Shown here one piece after another: positions 15,590-24,066 of a stretch of 32,816 bases of DNA. The DNA is taken from contig CANTWP010000107.1 in the NCBI GenBank assembly GCA_947853245.1, positions 1-32,816 of the forward strand. The letters are read 5' to 3'. The notes beneath the pieces are model-generated. The model had not been told where the DNA came from. It searched no databases and saw only the letters and a list, made by a program, of their open reading frames with translations. The translations under genes were made by a program, and so were the position numbers. Each line of letters opens with the position of its first letter. The stretch's first letter is position 1. This DNA is from an uncultured Bacilli bacterium. GTDB lineage: Bacteria; Bacillota_I; Bacilli_A; RF39; UBA660.

Positions 15590-15626
15590 AAAAATAATGT
15601 TTGTCAAAATAACAAACATTATTTTT
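15590..15626. terminator. Bidirectional terminator between sspI and dnaE
   Basis: AAAAATAATGTTTGT (15590-15604), 7-nt loop, ACAAACATTATTTTT (15612-15626). A perfect 15-bp stem whose ends give T-runs on both strands. It overlaps the dnaE stop codon. Confidence 0.9.
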
Positions 15627-18543
15627 ATTTTAGTTTTTCTAACTTATTGGCAACCAGCTGATACTTATCAAAACGTTTTTCAACCTTACCACTAAATTTG
15701 ACAACTGTTTTAGTTTCTATATCATTATATTGATCATAAATTTTTGGAAATAATACTACATCTAAATTAGATATTTCATCACTTACAGTTAAAAAACACA
15801 TTTTGGTATTACTTTTAGTATTTATTTCTTTAATATTATCTATATACGCAATAACTTCTATTTCTCTATTAAAATATAAAGCTACATCACTTATTTCTAC
15901 CGTATTTGGATATCTCTTTTTATATTCTGTGACAGGATGATTACTTAAATAAAAACCAAAGATATCTAATTCCATTTGCATTATTTCTACTTTAGAATAT
16001 TCTTCTACTTCTTGAATAACAGGTTTTAAAGATTCATCATCTTCTAAGAATTCTCCTAATTCACTATAATTAATAATAATATCCAAGTTATCTATAAGTG
16101 TCTTTTTATTATAGCCAAAGTCATCAAAACAACCTGCTAGAATTAAACACTCGAGCGTCTTTTTTGTAACACTTTTGCCATAACATCTTTTAGCAAAATC
16201 AAATATATCTTTAAAATCTTGCTTATTTCGTTCTTCTATAATCATGTTTGTTGCATTAATTCCTACATTTTTAATACATGTAAGTGGGAATAAAATACTA
16301 TTATTATAAATAGTATAATTATTTAAACTATGATTAATATTAGGCTTTAAAATCGTTATACCGCTTGCTTTACATTCATAAATATATTCTTTAGTTTTAA
16401 TCTCACTACCAATATTAGAAGTAAGTAAACTCTTCATAAATAAAAATGGATAATGAGCTTTTAGATAAGCCATACGATAAGAAATCATAGAATACGCAAC
16501 CGAATGTGCACGGTTAAAACCATAAGAAGCAAATTTAAGTATTAAATTATATACTTTCGTAGCAGTTTCTAAACTATATCCATTAGCAACACTTCTACTT
16601 ATAAACTTCTCTTTTTCATCTAAAAGAACACTTTCTTTTTTCTTACTCATAGCACGTCTTAAAACATCAGCTTCACCTAATGAATAGCCCGCAAGTATAT
16701 TAGCTATTTGCATAATTTGTTCTTGATAAACAATAATACCATAAGTAGGTTTTAATATATCCTCTAACGAAGGATCTAAATAATCTATTTTTTCTTTACC
16801 ATGTTTTCTTTTAATATAAGAATCTATATTATTCATAGGTCCCGGACGAAAAAGCGCTAAAGCCGCAATAACATCTTCCATCGAAGTAGGCTTAAACTTT
16901 CTTAAGAAATTAAGCATACCACTTGATTCAAATTGAAATATACCACTAGTATTTGCCGTTGTAAATACACTAAGGGCTTTCGGATCGTTATCTGGGATAT
17001 CATCAAATTTAATTCCCGCCTCATCAATAATGTCTTTTATAAGAGTTAAATTACGAAGTGCTAAAAAATCCATCTTTAAAAGACCAATCTCCTCTAAATA
17101 TTCCATCGAATAACCAGTTGTATAAAAATCATTATGTCCTTTATCTAATGGAATAATCGTATCTAAATCATGCTTACTCATAACTATTCCCGCAGCATGA
17201 ATACTAGTATGTCTTTTTAACCCCTCTATTTTACTTGCTATTTTATAAACTCTCTTCAAATCATCATTTATTTCTAAGTAATCCCGTAACCTAGCATTCT
17301 CTTTATAATTATCTTTTAAATTAAGTGACGAACTAATATAAGAACATACACGATCGATCATCTGTAAAGAAACATTCATTGTTCTACCAACATCCCTAAT
17401 CGCCTGTTTAGCACCTAATGTTCCAAAAGTAATTATTGGTGCTACTTTTTTAACACCATATTTTTTAATACAATAATTAACTACTTCTTCTCTCCTAGTA
17501 TACTCAAAATCAATATCTATATCTGGCATAGTTACACGCTCTGGATTTAAAAAACGTTCAAACAACAATTTATGTTTAATTGGATCAATAGTTGTAATAT
17601 TTAAAACATACGATACTAAAGAACCAGCCGCACTTCCTCTACCAGGTCCTACTAAAATATCATATGTTTTACAATAGTTTACATAATCCCAAACTACTAA
17701 AAAATAATTACAAAATCCCATTTTTTCAATCACAGACAATTCATATTTTAAGCGTTCTACGTAAACTTTACCAACTGACTGCCCAAAAATTCTTCTTAAA
17801 CCATCAATACATAGTTTCTTTAGATACTCTGAAGCACTCTTACCATCTGGGCATGGATATTCAGGAAGCAAATCCAACTCCTGAGAAAATACTACATTAC
17901 AATTGTTAGTAATATAATCATTATTTTTTAAATCTTGGCCATTTATTTTTTGGACCTCTTCTAATGAATTAATATAACAATTATTATTAGTAATTTCTAT
18001 TTTATCAACGGTCACACCATCTCTAATTGCTAAAACGTATGGCAAATATTCAATATCTTCTTTAGTAAGCGCTAATGTTTCATTAACAAATACTAAATTA
18101 TCTCCCTCTAATTCTTTCCTTTGCTCTTTATCAGCATAACCCTTAAAAATATCTGTATAAATATCTTCTAAACTTGAATAAATAGATAAACTAGTAAATG
18201 GAACAATACAAATTAAACCAATTTTATGACTTTTTAACTCTTTAAGATCAATCTTATTTTCAGATTGTTTAGTGCATAAATAAATTAAATTTGTATAACC
18301 TATATTATTTTTACAATAAAGTAAAATTTTATTATCATTTAATTTTATTTCCAAACCAATTATTGGTTTAATACCATTTTTTTTACATAAATGGTAAAAA
18401 TCCATAACTCCATACATAGTATTATCACAGATACTAAGTGAGGTTAAATGATTTTTTAATCCGTATTCTATCATTCCCTCGATAGTAATAATACTACTAA
18501 GTAAAGAATTGTGAGTTTTAACATATAATGGTGTATAGTTCAT
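15625..18543 (-). CDS. dnaE: DNA polymerase III alpha subunit, DnaE type
   Basis: 972 residues, about 140 shorter than Bacillus subtilis DnaE. An N-terminal PHP domain (about 5-200) is followed by the C-family polymerase core: GPGRGSAAGSLVSY, PDIDIDFEYTRR with the two catalytic Asp residues, RHTSIHAAGIV, and LLKMDFLAL with the third Asp. GEADVLRRAMSKKK and FNRAHSVAYS follow, and a C-terminal OB-fold (IEVIAYIDNIKEI) ends the protein. It lacks the PolC exonuclease insertion. The PHP metal motifs are degenerate (THNSLLSS and ICDNTMYG), as they also are in B. subtilis DnaE, so PHP-linked proofreading is unlikely. In Firmicutes, DnaE extends primers before PolC takes over. GGGAGG lies 8 nt before the ATG. 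Confidence 0.93.
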   Translation of the reverse strand: MNYTPLYVKTHNSLLSSIITIEGMIEYGLKNHLTSLSICDNTMYGVMDFYHLCKKNGIKPIIGLEIKLNDNKILLYCKNNIGYTNLIYLCTKQSENKIDLKELKSHKIGLICIVPFTSLSIYSSLEDIYTDIFKGYADKEQRKELEGDNLVFVNETLALTKEDIEYLPYVLAIRDGVTVDKIEITNNNCYINSLEEVQKINGQDLKNNDYITNNCNVVFSQELDLLPEYPCPDGKSASEYLKKLCIDGLRRIFGQSVGKVYVERLKYELSVIEKMGFCNYFLVVWDYVNYCKTYDILVGPGRGSAAGSLVSYVLNITTIDPIKHKLLFERFLNPERVTMPDIDIDFEYTRREEVVNYCIKKYGVKKVAPIITFGTLGAKQAIRDVGRTMNVSLQMIDRVCSYISSSLNLKDNYKENARLRDYLEINDDLKRVYKIASKIEGLKRHTSIHAAGIVMSKHDLDTIIPLDKGHNDFYTTGYSMEYLEEIGLLKMDFLALRNLTLIKDIIDEAGIKFDDIPDNDPKALSVFTTANTSGIFQFESSGMLNFLRKFKPTSMEDVIAALALFRPGPMNNIDSYIKRKHGKEKIDYLDPSLEDILKPTYGIIVYQEQIMQIANILAGYSLGEADVLRRAMSKKKESVLLDEKEKFISRSVANGYSLETATKVYNLILKFASYGFNRAHSVAYSMISYRMAYLKAHYPFLFMKSLLTSNIGSEIKTKEYIYECKASGITILKPNINHSLNNYTIYNNSILFPLTCIKNVGINATNMIIEERNKQDFKDIFDFAKRCYGKSVTKKTLECLILAGCFDDFGYNKKTLIDNLDIIINYSELGEFLEDDESLKPVIQEVEEYSKVEIMQMELDIFGFYLSNHPVTEYKKRYPNTVEISDVALYFNREIEVIAYIDNIKEINTKSNTKMCFLTVSDEISNLDVVLFPKIYDQYNDIETKTVVKFSGKVEKRFDKYQLVANKLEKLK

Positions 18544-18562
18544 AATTTAACCTCCCATATTC

Positions 18563-18591
18563 ATTTTACTATATTTTGCAACTTTTTTAAA
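18563..18591 (-). promoter_or_regulatory. Probable sigma-A promoter of dnaE
   Basis: Minus strand TTTAAA (18586-18591), 17-nt spacer, TAAAAT (18563-18568), about 20 nt before the ATG. Confidence 0.5.
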
Positions 18592-18609
18592 TATTTTAAT
18601 CATTAATAT

Positions 18610-18638
18610 TTGACTTAATTAAAATATTATGGTAAAGT
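18610..18638 (+). promoter_or_regulatory. Promoter of rpmB
   Basis: TTGACT (18610-18615), 17-nt spacer ending in TGG, then TAAAGT (18633-18638): a good -35 and an extended -10 with a weaker hexamer. Confidence 0.65.
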
Positions 18639-18679
18639 TATAAAGCATGGGAGAAGTTTATAAAAAAGGAGGATTTACT

Positions 18680-18850
18680 ATGGCTAAGAAGATTACTTCA
18701 ACAAAACCTTTATTTGGAAATAAAAGATCACATTCTTGTAGAGCTACTAGACATGCTCAAAAACCAAACTTACAAAAAGTAACATTAGATGATGGTCAAA
18801 CTATTCGTATGACTTCAAGAGAGTTAAGAGCATTAAAAAAAGCAGCTTAA
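18680..18850 (+). CDS. rpmB: 50S ribosomal protein L28
   Basis: 56 residues from the ATG at 18680. An in-frame ATG at 18647 is rejected because AAAGGAGG lies 7 nt before 18680 and MAKK is the family's usual beginning. GNKRSHSCRATRHAQKPNLQKV is the L28 core (usually GNxxSHxxxxTKRxxxPNLQ). No zinc-binding CxxC pair is present, so this is the zinc-free form. Single-gene unit between a strong promoter and a strong terminator. Confidence 0.93.
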   Translation: MAKKITSTKPLFGNKRSHSCRATRHAQKPNLQKVTLDDGQTIRMTSRELRALKKAA

Positions 18851-18859
18851 ATAAAATAT

Positions 18860-18894
18860 AAAACACTCGAGAATTAATCTCGAGTGTTTTTTTA
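18860..18894. terminator. Bidirectional terminator between rpmB and pbpB
   Basis: AAAACACTCGAG (18860-18871), 7-nt loop, CTCGAGTGTTTT (18879-18890), then more T; perfect 12-bp stem serving both converging transcripts. Confidence 0.92.
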
Positions 18895-21018
18895 TAATTT
18901 GCTTTTTAAAATAACTTTAAGTTTAGAATTAGTTGTTAATAATGTACCATAATCAATACTCTGATAAGAAGCAAAACCATATCCATCAAAGGTACATTCT
19001 AAATTAATCATTTTACACAATGTATTTATATCTTTATAAGACCATCCTTTAATATTTGGCATAGAAATATTAGTGCTATTAGTTTTTAATATGATTTTTT
19101 CTCCTTCTAAAATAAAGTCACCAATTTCTTTAGATTGAGATATAACACGATCACCATCACCTAATACAACAACATCAATATTTAAATCTTCTAACTTAGC
19201 GGTAACATCATCTATATTCTGATTCAAATATGATTTAACTGTATATCCTTTTAAATCACCACTATTATCAGATTCCTCGATATTTAAATATTTAGCAATA
19301 TTTTTAATAGTTTCTCTCATTACTTTAGATAATACTGTCGAATTAGTTGGTTTCTTCATAGCGGCATAAAAGATTATTTCAGGATTATCTTTTGGAAACA
19401 TTCCCGCAACTGAATAAACATAATTATTAGCGCCACTACTATATTGATGTGTTTCATTATCAAAATATTGCGCAGTACCTGTTTTTACAATTACATCAAT
19501 ACCATCTACTTTATAACCACGACCTGTAGTACCAGGATCCGTTCCATTAACAACATTACTCATTAATTCTTTCATTTTATTAACCGTTGTTTCAGAAACT
19601 ACCTGTTCACTCTCTTCTTTTTGATATTCATATACAATTTTGTTAGTTCCTTTATCTACTATTTTTTCAATTACCTTAGGTTTAATATATTTACCATTAT
19701 TAGCAATAATCGATAATCCTTGTAAATGTTGAACCGGTGTTGTTAAAATACCCTGGCCAAAACCAGCATTAATAACTTCGATTGGATAATTAAAGTTTAA
19801 AGAACCAGATTGCTCTCTAGATAATTCTATACCTGTTTTAGTACCAAAACCATACTTAGTTAAACAATTTTTTAATTCTTCTTTGGATAATACATCTTTC
19901 ATAATGTTTACTACTGCAATATTAGAAGAATATTCAAAACCTTTATCAAATGTTATAGTACCCCAACCCTTAGCATTCCAATCTTTAATAGTTGTCCCAT
20001 AAATATTATAGGTGCCTGATAGATAAGTTGTATTACCGTTATATTTACCACTTTCTATAGCACACATATAAGTATATATCTTCATAGTTGATCCTGGTTC
20101 ATAAACAAATGATACTAAAGGATTTTCATAATTAGTGATATTTAATATATTTGGATCAAATGAAGGATAATTACTACTACCTAAAATTTTCCCTGTTTTA
20201 GCATCCATTGCAGTTAAAGTTAACCATTCTGGACTTGCTTCTTTGGTTATCTCCGATACAGCAGATTCTAAAAATCTTTGAATGGTAGCATCTATTGTTA
20301 AATATATATCACTACCATCAATAGGATCTTCTGTTTCTTCAGGAGTATCTGGTATTTTATAACCATATACATCACGTTGATACATAGTGTAACCATTAGT
20401 ACCTTGTAATATTTCATTATATTTAGCTTCGATACCCAATTCTCCTACAATACTACCATCATCTTTTCTTTTCGCATATCCAAGTATATAAGAAGCAAAA
20501 TTACCATTAGGATAATATCTTTTTTGTTCCTCTATAAAACCAATACCTGGTAATTCTAACTCTTCAATAGCTTCTTTGGTAAGCTCTGTAATTCCTCTAC
20601 CACCAGGTCCTAATTCAACTTGATAAGCTTTTCTCTTAAGTAAAGATAGGATATATTCCTCACTCATTCCAAGAATTGGCGATAATTTTTTAGCTGTCAG
20701 TTCTTTATCTACTACGTGTCTAGGTCTAGAACTACTACCAGTACGAGTTTCTGAAAGATATGCTACTACGGTATAAGACGAAACATTCAGAGCTAAAGTA
20801 TTTCCATTCTTATCAAATATATTTCCCCTCTTAGCATAAAGAGTAGTATTAACAGTATTACGATTGGCTGCAAAAACTTCCATATTCTTGCCATAAATAC
20901 TTGGAGATAATGACAAATAAGTAAACTTTATAAATAACAATAAAATAAAAACAAGAAAAACATAAAATGTATATCTTGGAAAATTCCAATTACCAGTTTT
21001 CATATCTCTTGTTTTCAT
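18892..21018 (-). CDS. pbpB: Class B penicillin-binding protein (PBP2B/FtsI-type) with PASTA domains
   Basis: 708 residues. A cytoplasmic tail and one membrane helix (about 17-37) precede the dimerisation/pedestal domain (about 55-230) and the transpeptidase domain. Active-site motifs are intact: STMK with nucleophile Ser310, SSN at 364-366, and KTG at 512-514. Two PASTA-like modules end the protein (about 585-708, the second starting SMPNIKGWSYKDI). The enzyme cross-links septal peptidoglycan. Two PASTA domains favour PBP2B over the sporulation paralogue SpoVD, which usually has one. It is the last gene seen of the mraZ-rsmH-ftsL-pbpB cluster; a strong terminator follows, so mraY and murD are not in this operon. 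Confidence 0.92.
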   Translation of the reverse strand: MKTRDMKTGNWNFPRYTFYVFLVFILLLFIKFTYLSLSPSIYGKNMEVFAANRNTVNTTLYAKRGNIFDKNGNTLALNVSSYTVVAYLSETRTGSSSRPRHVVDKELTAKKLSPILGMSEEYILSLLKRKAYQVELGPGGRGITELTKEAIEELELPGIGFIEEQKRYYPNGNFASYILGYAKRKDDGSIVGELGIEAKYNEILQGTNGYTMYQRDVYGYKIPDTPEETEDPIDGSDIYLTIDATIQRFLESAVSEITKEASPEWLTLTAMDAKTGKILGSSNYPSFDPNILNITNYENPLVSFVYEPGSTMKIYTYMCAIESGKYNGNTTYLSGTYNIYGTTIKDWNAKGWGTITFDKGFEYSSNIAVVNIMKDVLSKEELKNCLTKYGFGTKTGIELSREQSGSLNFNYPIEVINAGFGQGILTTPVQHLQGLSIIANNGKYIKPKVIEKIVDKGTNKIVYEYQKEESEQVVSETTVNKMKELMSNVVNGTDPGTTGRGYKVDGIDVIVKTGTAQYFDNETHQYSSGANNYVYSVAGMFPKDNPEIIFYAAMKKPTNSTVLSKVMRETIKNIAKYLNIEESDNSGDLKGYTVKSYLNQNIDDVTAKLEDLNIDVVVLGDGDRVISQSKEIGDFILEGEKIILKTNSTNISMPNIKGWSYKDINTLCKMINLECTFDGYGFASYQSIDYGTLLTTNSKLKVILKSKL

Positions 21019-21030
21019 ATATTCACCTCA

Positions 21031-21321
21031 TTATTTATCAATAATGATAATATTTTCATTATTATAAGCTAAGCCCATATCATCAATGATATCTTTTATA
21101 TTATCAAATGAAGTAAGCTCATTTACTTTCATAGTAAGACTCTCGTTAGTCTTTTTTTGATTATTAATTTTATATTGTGTTTTCTCAATACTCATCTTTA
21201 AATTACTAACACCAGCACCACAAAATATTTTAATTAAAAATATCCCTATTATGGCAAAAGCTGTAAAACAGTACAACAACTTTTCACCTTTAGTAAATTT
21301 AGCTAACTTTCTCTTCTTCAT
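21031..21321 (-). CDS. ftsL: FtsL-like septum protein
   Basis: 96 residues. A basic cytoplasmic N-terminus (MKKRKLAKFTKGEK), one membrane helix (about 15-38) and an extracytoplasmic coiled coil (about 40-85: MSIEKTQYKINNQKKTNESLTMKVNEL). Sequence identity to known FtsL is never high; the assignment rests on topology, size and its place between rsmH and pbpB. FtsL joins DivIC/DivIB in activating the septal synthase. One base separates the rsmH stop from this ATG. Confidence 0.82.
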   Translation of the reverse strand: MKKRKLAKFTKGEKLLYCFTAFAIIGIFLIKIFCGAGVSNLKMSIEKTQYKINNQKKTNESLTMKVNELTSFDNIKDIIDDMGLAYNNENIIIIDK

Positions 21322-21322
21322 A

Positions 21323-22240
21323 CTATTTTACCCTTTCTATAACTCTAAGTCTAGCACTTCTTGAACGATTGTTATCATCTACTTCTGAATCAGTTGGCGC
21401 TATATTAGCAATTATTTTATATTTTGGTTGATATTCTTCTGGAATTATCGGTAAGTTTTTTAATTCTTTAGGGATATCACTCACTGATTTAAATATATCT
21501 TTACAAATTCGATCTTCTAGAGAATGAAAAGTTATTACGCAAACTCTTCCACCTACTTTAATCAAATCTAAAGCTTGTTTCAAACTGTTTTCAAATACCT
21601 CTAACTCATGATTTACTTCAATTCGAATAGCTTGAAATACTTTACGAGCCGGATGATGATTTCTTTTATATTTTTCTGGAACTACAGATTTAATTATTTC
21701 CACTAATTCTCCAGTTGTCTCTATTTCTTTCTCTGCACGGTAATCAACTATTTTTTTAGCTATACTACCAGCATATTTTTCTTCACCAAAATCACGAAAT
21801 ATTTTTATTAAATCTGTATATGAATAAGTATTTACAACTAGTTTAGCTGTTAAACTTTGTTTTTTATCCATACGCATATCTAAAATGGCATCATTATGAA
21901 AACTAAATCCCCGATCTGCTTTATCTAACTGTGGAGAAGAAACTCCTAAATCATATAAAATCCCATCTACTTCTGTAACATTTCTTTTTTCTAATTCACT
22001 TTTAATATTGACAAAATTACTATATATAATTTCATAATTATTGCCAATTCCACTTAATCTTTTACTACTAAATTCAATTGCATCTTGATCTTGATCAAAG
22101 GCGAAAAGAAACCCCTTTTTAATTTCCTTTAGCACATTACTACTATGTCCCCCATACCCTAGAGTACAATCAACTATAACACTATTCTCTTTTAACTTTA
22201 AATATGCAATGCTTTCATTTAACAAAACACTTATATGCAT
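21323..22240 (-). CDS. rsmH: 16S rRNA (cytosine(1402)-N4)-methyltransferase RsmH
   Basis: 305 residues, usual length. N-terminal MHISVLLNESI, SAM-binding DCTLGYGGHS, FAFDQDQDAI, GILYDLGVSSPQLD, RGFSFHNDAILDMRMD, and C-terminal ITFHSLEDRICKDIF are all family signatures. The enzyme methylates N4 of C1402 in the ribosomal P site. It starts 3 nt after the mraZ stop with no good Shine-Dalgarno, so translation is probably coupled to mraZ. Confidence 0.97.
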   Translation of the reverse strand: MHISVLLNESIAYLKLKENSVIVDCTLGYGGHSSNVLKEIKKGFLFAFDQDQDAIEFSSKRLSGIGNNYEIIYSNFVNIKSELEKRNVTEVDGILYDLGVSSPQLDKADRGFSFHNDAILDMRMDKKQSLTAKLVVNTYSYTDLIKIFRDFGEEKYAGSIAKKIVDYRAEKEIETTGELVEIIKSVVPEKYKRNHHPARKVFQAIRIEVNHELEVFENSLKQALDLIKVGGRVCVITFHSLEDRICKDIFKSVSDIPKELKNLPIIPEEYQPKYKIIANIAPTDSEVDDNNRSRSARLRVIERVK

Positions 22241-22243
22241 AAA

Positions 22244-22678
22244 TTATTTATCTAAAGTACCATAGAATAATTCATCAGCCATCGCTACCAAATCAGCTTG
22301 ATTAGTAGTTAAGAAATCATTCCATCTTTCTTTACCCCAGATTTCCAAATGATCATCAACACCCATGATGACACATTCTTTTTTAATTCCAGCATATTCA
22401 ATTAAATTAGCGTTAATACTTAGTCGACCTTGTTTATCTAGTTGGCATGCACTAGCAGACGATAATACAAAACGTAAATAAGTGCGGGCAGTTTTAACAT
22501 TAGGTAATTGTTTATATTTGCCTATAATATTGTTCCAAGAACTTTTAGGATACAAACACAAACAACCATCTAAGTCACAACTCATAATAAATTCATTACC
22601 CAAGTCAGTACGTAACTTGACTGGAATAATGATTCTACCTTTTTCATCAATTGTGTAATAAAATGAACCAAGAAACAT
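22244..22678 (-). CDS. mraZ: Transcriptional regulator MraZ
   Basis: 144 residues from the ATG at 22678 (MFLGSFYYTIDEKGRIIIP); an in-frame GTG upstream is rejected because it lies inside the operator and GGTGATTTT precedes this ATG. Two SpoVT/AbrB-type half domains: DEKGRIIIPVKLR near residue 14 and DKQGRLSINANLIEYA near 85. MraZ binds phased direct repeats upstream of its own operon and represses it. The second gene (rsmH) follows immediately, as in most dcw clusters. Confidence 0.96.
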   Translation of the reverse strand: MFLGSFYYTIDEKGRIIIPVKLRTDLGNEFIMSCDLDGCLCLYPKSSWNNIIGKYKQLPNVKTARTYLRFVLSSASACQLDKQGRLSINANLIEYAGIKKECVIMGVDDHLEIWGKERWNDFLTTNQADLVAMADELFYGTLDK

Positions 22679-22685
22679 AAAATCA

Positions 22686-22719
22686 CCACTTTCCCCCACT
22701 ATCGTCCACTGCCTACCAC
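22686..22719 (-). promoter_or_regulatory. Predicted MraZ operator: four GTGG boxes at exact 10-bp spacing
   Basis: On the minus strand, GTGG occurs at 22716-22719, 22706-22709, 22696-22699 and 22686-22689. MraZ of Escherichia coli binds TGGGN repeats separated by 5 nt (10-bp period) just upstream of mraZ. These boxes have the same phase and position and cover the predicted transcription start and leader. Confidence 0.8.
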
Positions 22720-22720
22720 A

Positions 22721-22749
22721 ATTGTACTATTTTTATCCATATTTGTAAA
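22721..22749 (-). promoter_or_regulatory. Sigma-A promoter of the mraZ-rsmH-ftsL-pbpB operon
   Basis: Minus strand TTTACA (22744-22749), 17-nt spacer, TACAAT (22721-22726); the start falls near 22714, within the GTGG boxes. The IS left end is only about 34 bp upstream of the -35. Confidence 0.75.
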
Positions 22750-22782
22750 TGCTTTTTACATTATTTTACAAATTTAACCATG

Positions 22783-22810
22783 TAAAAAAAGACATTAAGA
22801 ACTGATTTAA
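22783..22810 (+). repeat. Left terminal inverted repeat of the IS3-like element
   Basis: T, seven A, then GACATTAAGAACTGATTTAA. It matches the right end in reverse complement except for a one-base insertion and an adjacent mismatch. Confidence 0.8.
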
Positions 22811-22838
22811 AGAAAATCTACTGGATCGGTTACAATAA

Positions 22839-23420
22839 ATTAGACAGAAAAAGAAAAATAAAGGTAAATATACAGTTACAACAAAAGATAATGAAAAGAA
22901 ATATACTTATCAAAATATAGCGGAAAACATTAATATAGATGATATTTATAAAGTGATATCTACTGATACAACAGAAGTAAAATTAGAAGAAGATGGAAAA
23001 CAAAATGTATCGTTCTTTATAGATGCATATAGTACTGAAATAGTAGTAGCTTGTATTAGTAAATCATTAAATAATGATTTTATAGAATACAATTTAAACC
23101 TATTAAATAATACAGATTATAGATTAGATGAAGTAGTATTACATTCGGATCGAGGAGGAATGTATAAAAGTGGAATATACAATACAAAAACCGCTGAAAT
23201 GAATCTTATTCCAGGTATGTCTGCCCCTTACACATGCGCACATAATCCCTGGATAGAAACTCTCAACGGTCAATTTAAAGACTTCATCAAGAACAATTAT
23301 CCCAAAAATCTTGATGAACTACAAATTGCATTAAACAAATTTGTATACTATAATAATAACATAAAAATCAAAAATAAACTTAAAACTACATCGATTAATT
23401 ATCGATGTAGTCATAGTTAG
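22839..23420 (+). pseudogene. Truncated IS3-family transposase (orfB catalytic part)
   Basis: Open without stops from 22839 to 23420; a GTG at 22953 is the nearest start-like codon. The DDE core is recognisable: STDTTEV (first Asp), DAYSTEIVVACIS, HSDRGGMYKS (second Asp), and NPWIETLNGQFKDF with Glu exactly 35 residues after the second Asp, the IS3 D-D-35-E spacing. Upstream, another frame reads YWIGYNKLDRKRK, resembling the preceding HTH_21-like part, so a frameshift near 22840-22855 joins the two. The N-terminal DNA-binding half and orfA are absent. A hairpin (23385-23411, 11-bp stem) spans the last codons. Confidence 0.8.
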
Positions 23421-23446
23421 AACTTTTTATTTTGTGTATGAATTTA

Positions 23447-23475
23447 TTAAATCAGTTCTTTATTGTCTTTTTTTA
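23447..23475 (-). repeat. Right terminal inverted repeat of the IS3-like element
   Basis: Ends with GTC, seven T and A; reverse complement of the left repeat apart from one base of indel and one mismatch. Confidence 0.8.
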
Positions 23476-23494
23476 TTTTATAATTAATATTTTA

Positions 23495-23923
23495 TTAAAA
23501 TCCAAGTTTTCTTAATTCATCTTCGATAGTTTCATCATTTAAACCAGCCATGTATTTATCAAATTTTTCCTTATTCCATAATTCAAAGCAATTATTCATT
23601 CCTAACAACCAACAAGTTTCTGTTATTTCAGCAAGCTTTAAAAAATCTTCAGCAATTAGTAATTCACCAAATTCATTTACTTGAACAAGCTTAGCCGAAG
23701 AAAGCATGTTTTCAAATGCAAGCATTAAATTTTTATCTAAATTAGACTTTGTTATTGTTTTTTTATACTCTTCCCATTTGTTAAGTGGAAACACAGCTAT
23801 ACACTTAGTATCAAAATCAATAGCTAATATTACTCTATCGCCAAATTCTGATTGCAATTTTTTAGGAATTTGTATTTTACCATTTTTACTAACTTTTAAA
23901 TTATAATTTCCTACTATAGACAT
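23495..23923 (-). CDS. Second, diverged MraZ-like regulator
   Basis: 142 residues from the ATG at 23923, with AGGTGG 4 nt upstream. Two SpoVT/AbrB half domains as in MraZ: MSIVGNYNLKVSKNGKIQIPKKL and VNEFGELLIAEDFLKLA, ending WLLGMNNCFELWNKEKFDKYM, which parallels MGVDDHLEIWGKERWNDFL of the first MraZ. Key positions differ: the G-R-I/L core of both half domains (DEKGRIIIP, DKQGRLSIN) is now KNGKIQIP and EFGELLIA, so the DNA-contacting Arg is lost in both. It has its own promoter and no phased GTGG repeats upstream. Altered DNA specificity, or a partner in mixed MraZ rings, are the obvious possibilities. Not a recent duplication. Confidence 0.85.
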   Translation of the reverse strand: MSIVGNYNLKVSKNGKIQIPKKLQSEFGDRVILAIDFDTKCIAVFPLNKWEEYKKTITKSNLDKNLMLAFENMLSSAKLVQVNEFGELLIAEDFLKLAEITETCWLLGMNNCFELWNKEKFDKYMAGLNDETIEDELRKLGF

Positions 23924-23939
23924 TTTACCACCTATTATC

Positions 23940-23968
23940 ATTTTACTATATTAATATTTTTTAGTAAA
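23940..23968 (-). promoter_or_regulatory. Promoter of the second mraZ-like gene
   Basis: Minus strand TTTACT (23963-23968), 17-nt spacer, TAAAAT (23940-23945), about 17 nt before the ATG. Confidence 0.55.
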
Positions 23969-24033
23969 TAACTAATTACAAAAAACATAGCTTATTTATT
24001 ATTATTTTTTAATTTAAAATTATATAATTTAGA

Positions 24034-24066
24034 TAAAAAATACAAGAAAACTAAATTTCTTGTATT
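24034..24066 (-). terminator. Terminator after the RNase J-like gene
   Basis: Minus strand AATACAAGAAA, short loop, TTTCTTGTATT, then TTTT (stem 24039-24066). It overlaps the stop codon. Confidence 0.85.

Larger units (their letters stand above)
22783..23475 (+). mobile_element. Internally deleted IS3-family element
   Basis: About 690 bp bounded by near-identical inverted repeats of 28-29 bp. It contains the C-terminal two thirds of an IS3-type orfB transposase but no orfA or helix-turn-helix part; intact IS3 elements are usually 1.2-1.5 kb. The ends do not show a clear target duplication by eye. It lies between mraZ and the second mraZ-like gene, 20 bp past the latter's stop. With both ends kept it may still be mobilised by a full copy elsewhere, like a MITE. 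Confidence 0.75.

Noticed and set aside
15625..18543. Unusual loss of the PHP active site in DnaE as a novelty
   Set aside because: B. subtilis DnaE also has a degenerate PHP site; this is ordinary for the subfamily.
22953..23420. Intact transposase gene starting at the GTG at 22953
   Set aside because: The homology continues upstream in the same frame and then in another frame, with no orfA; it is a truncated remnant.
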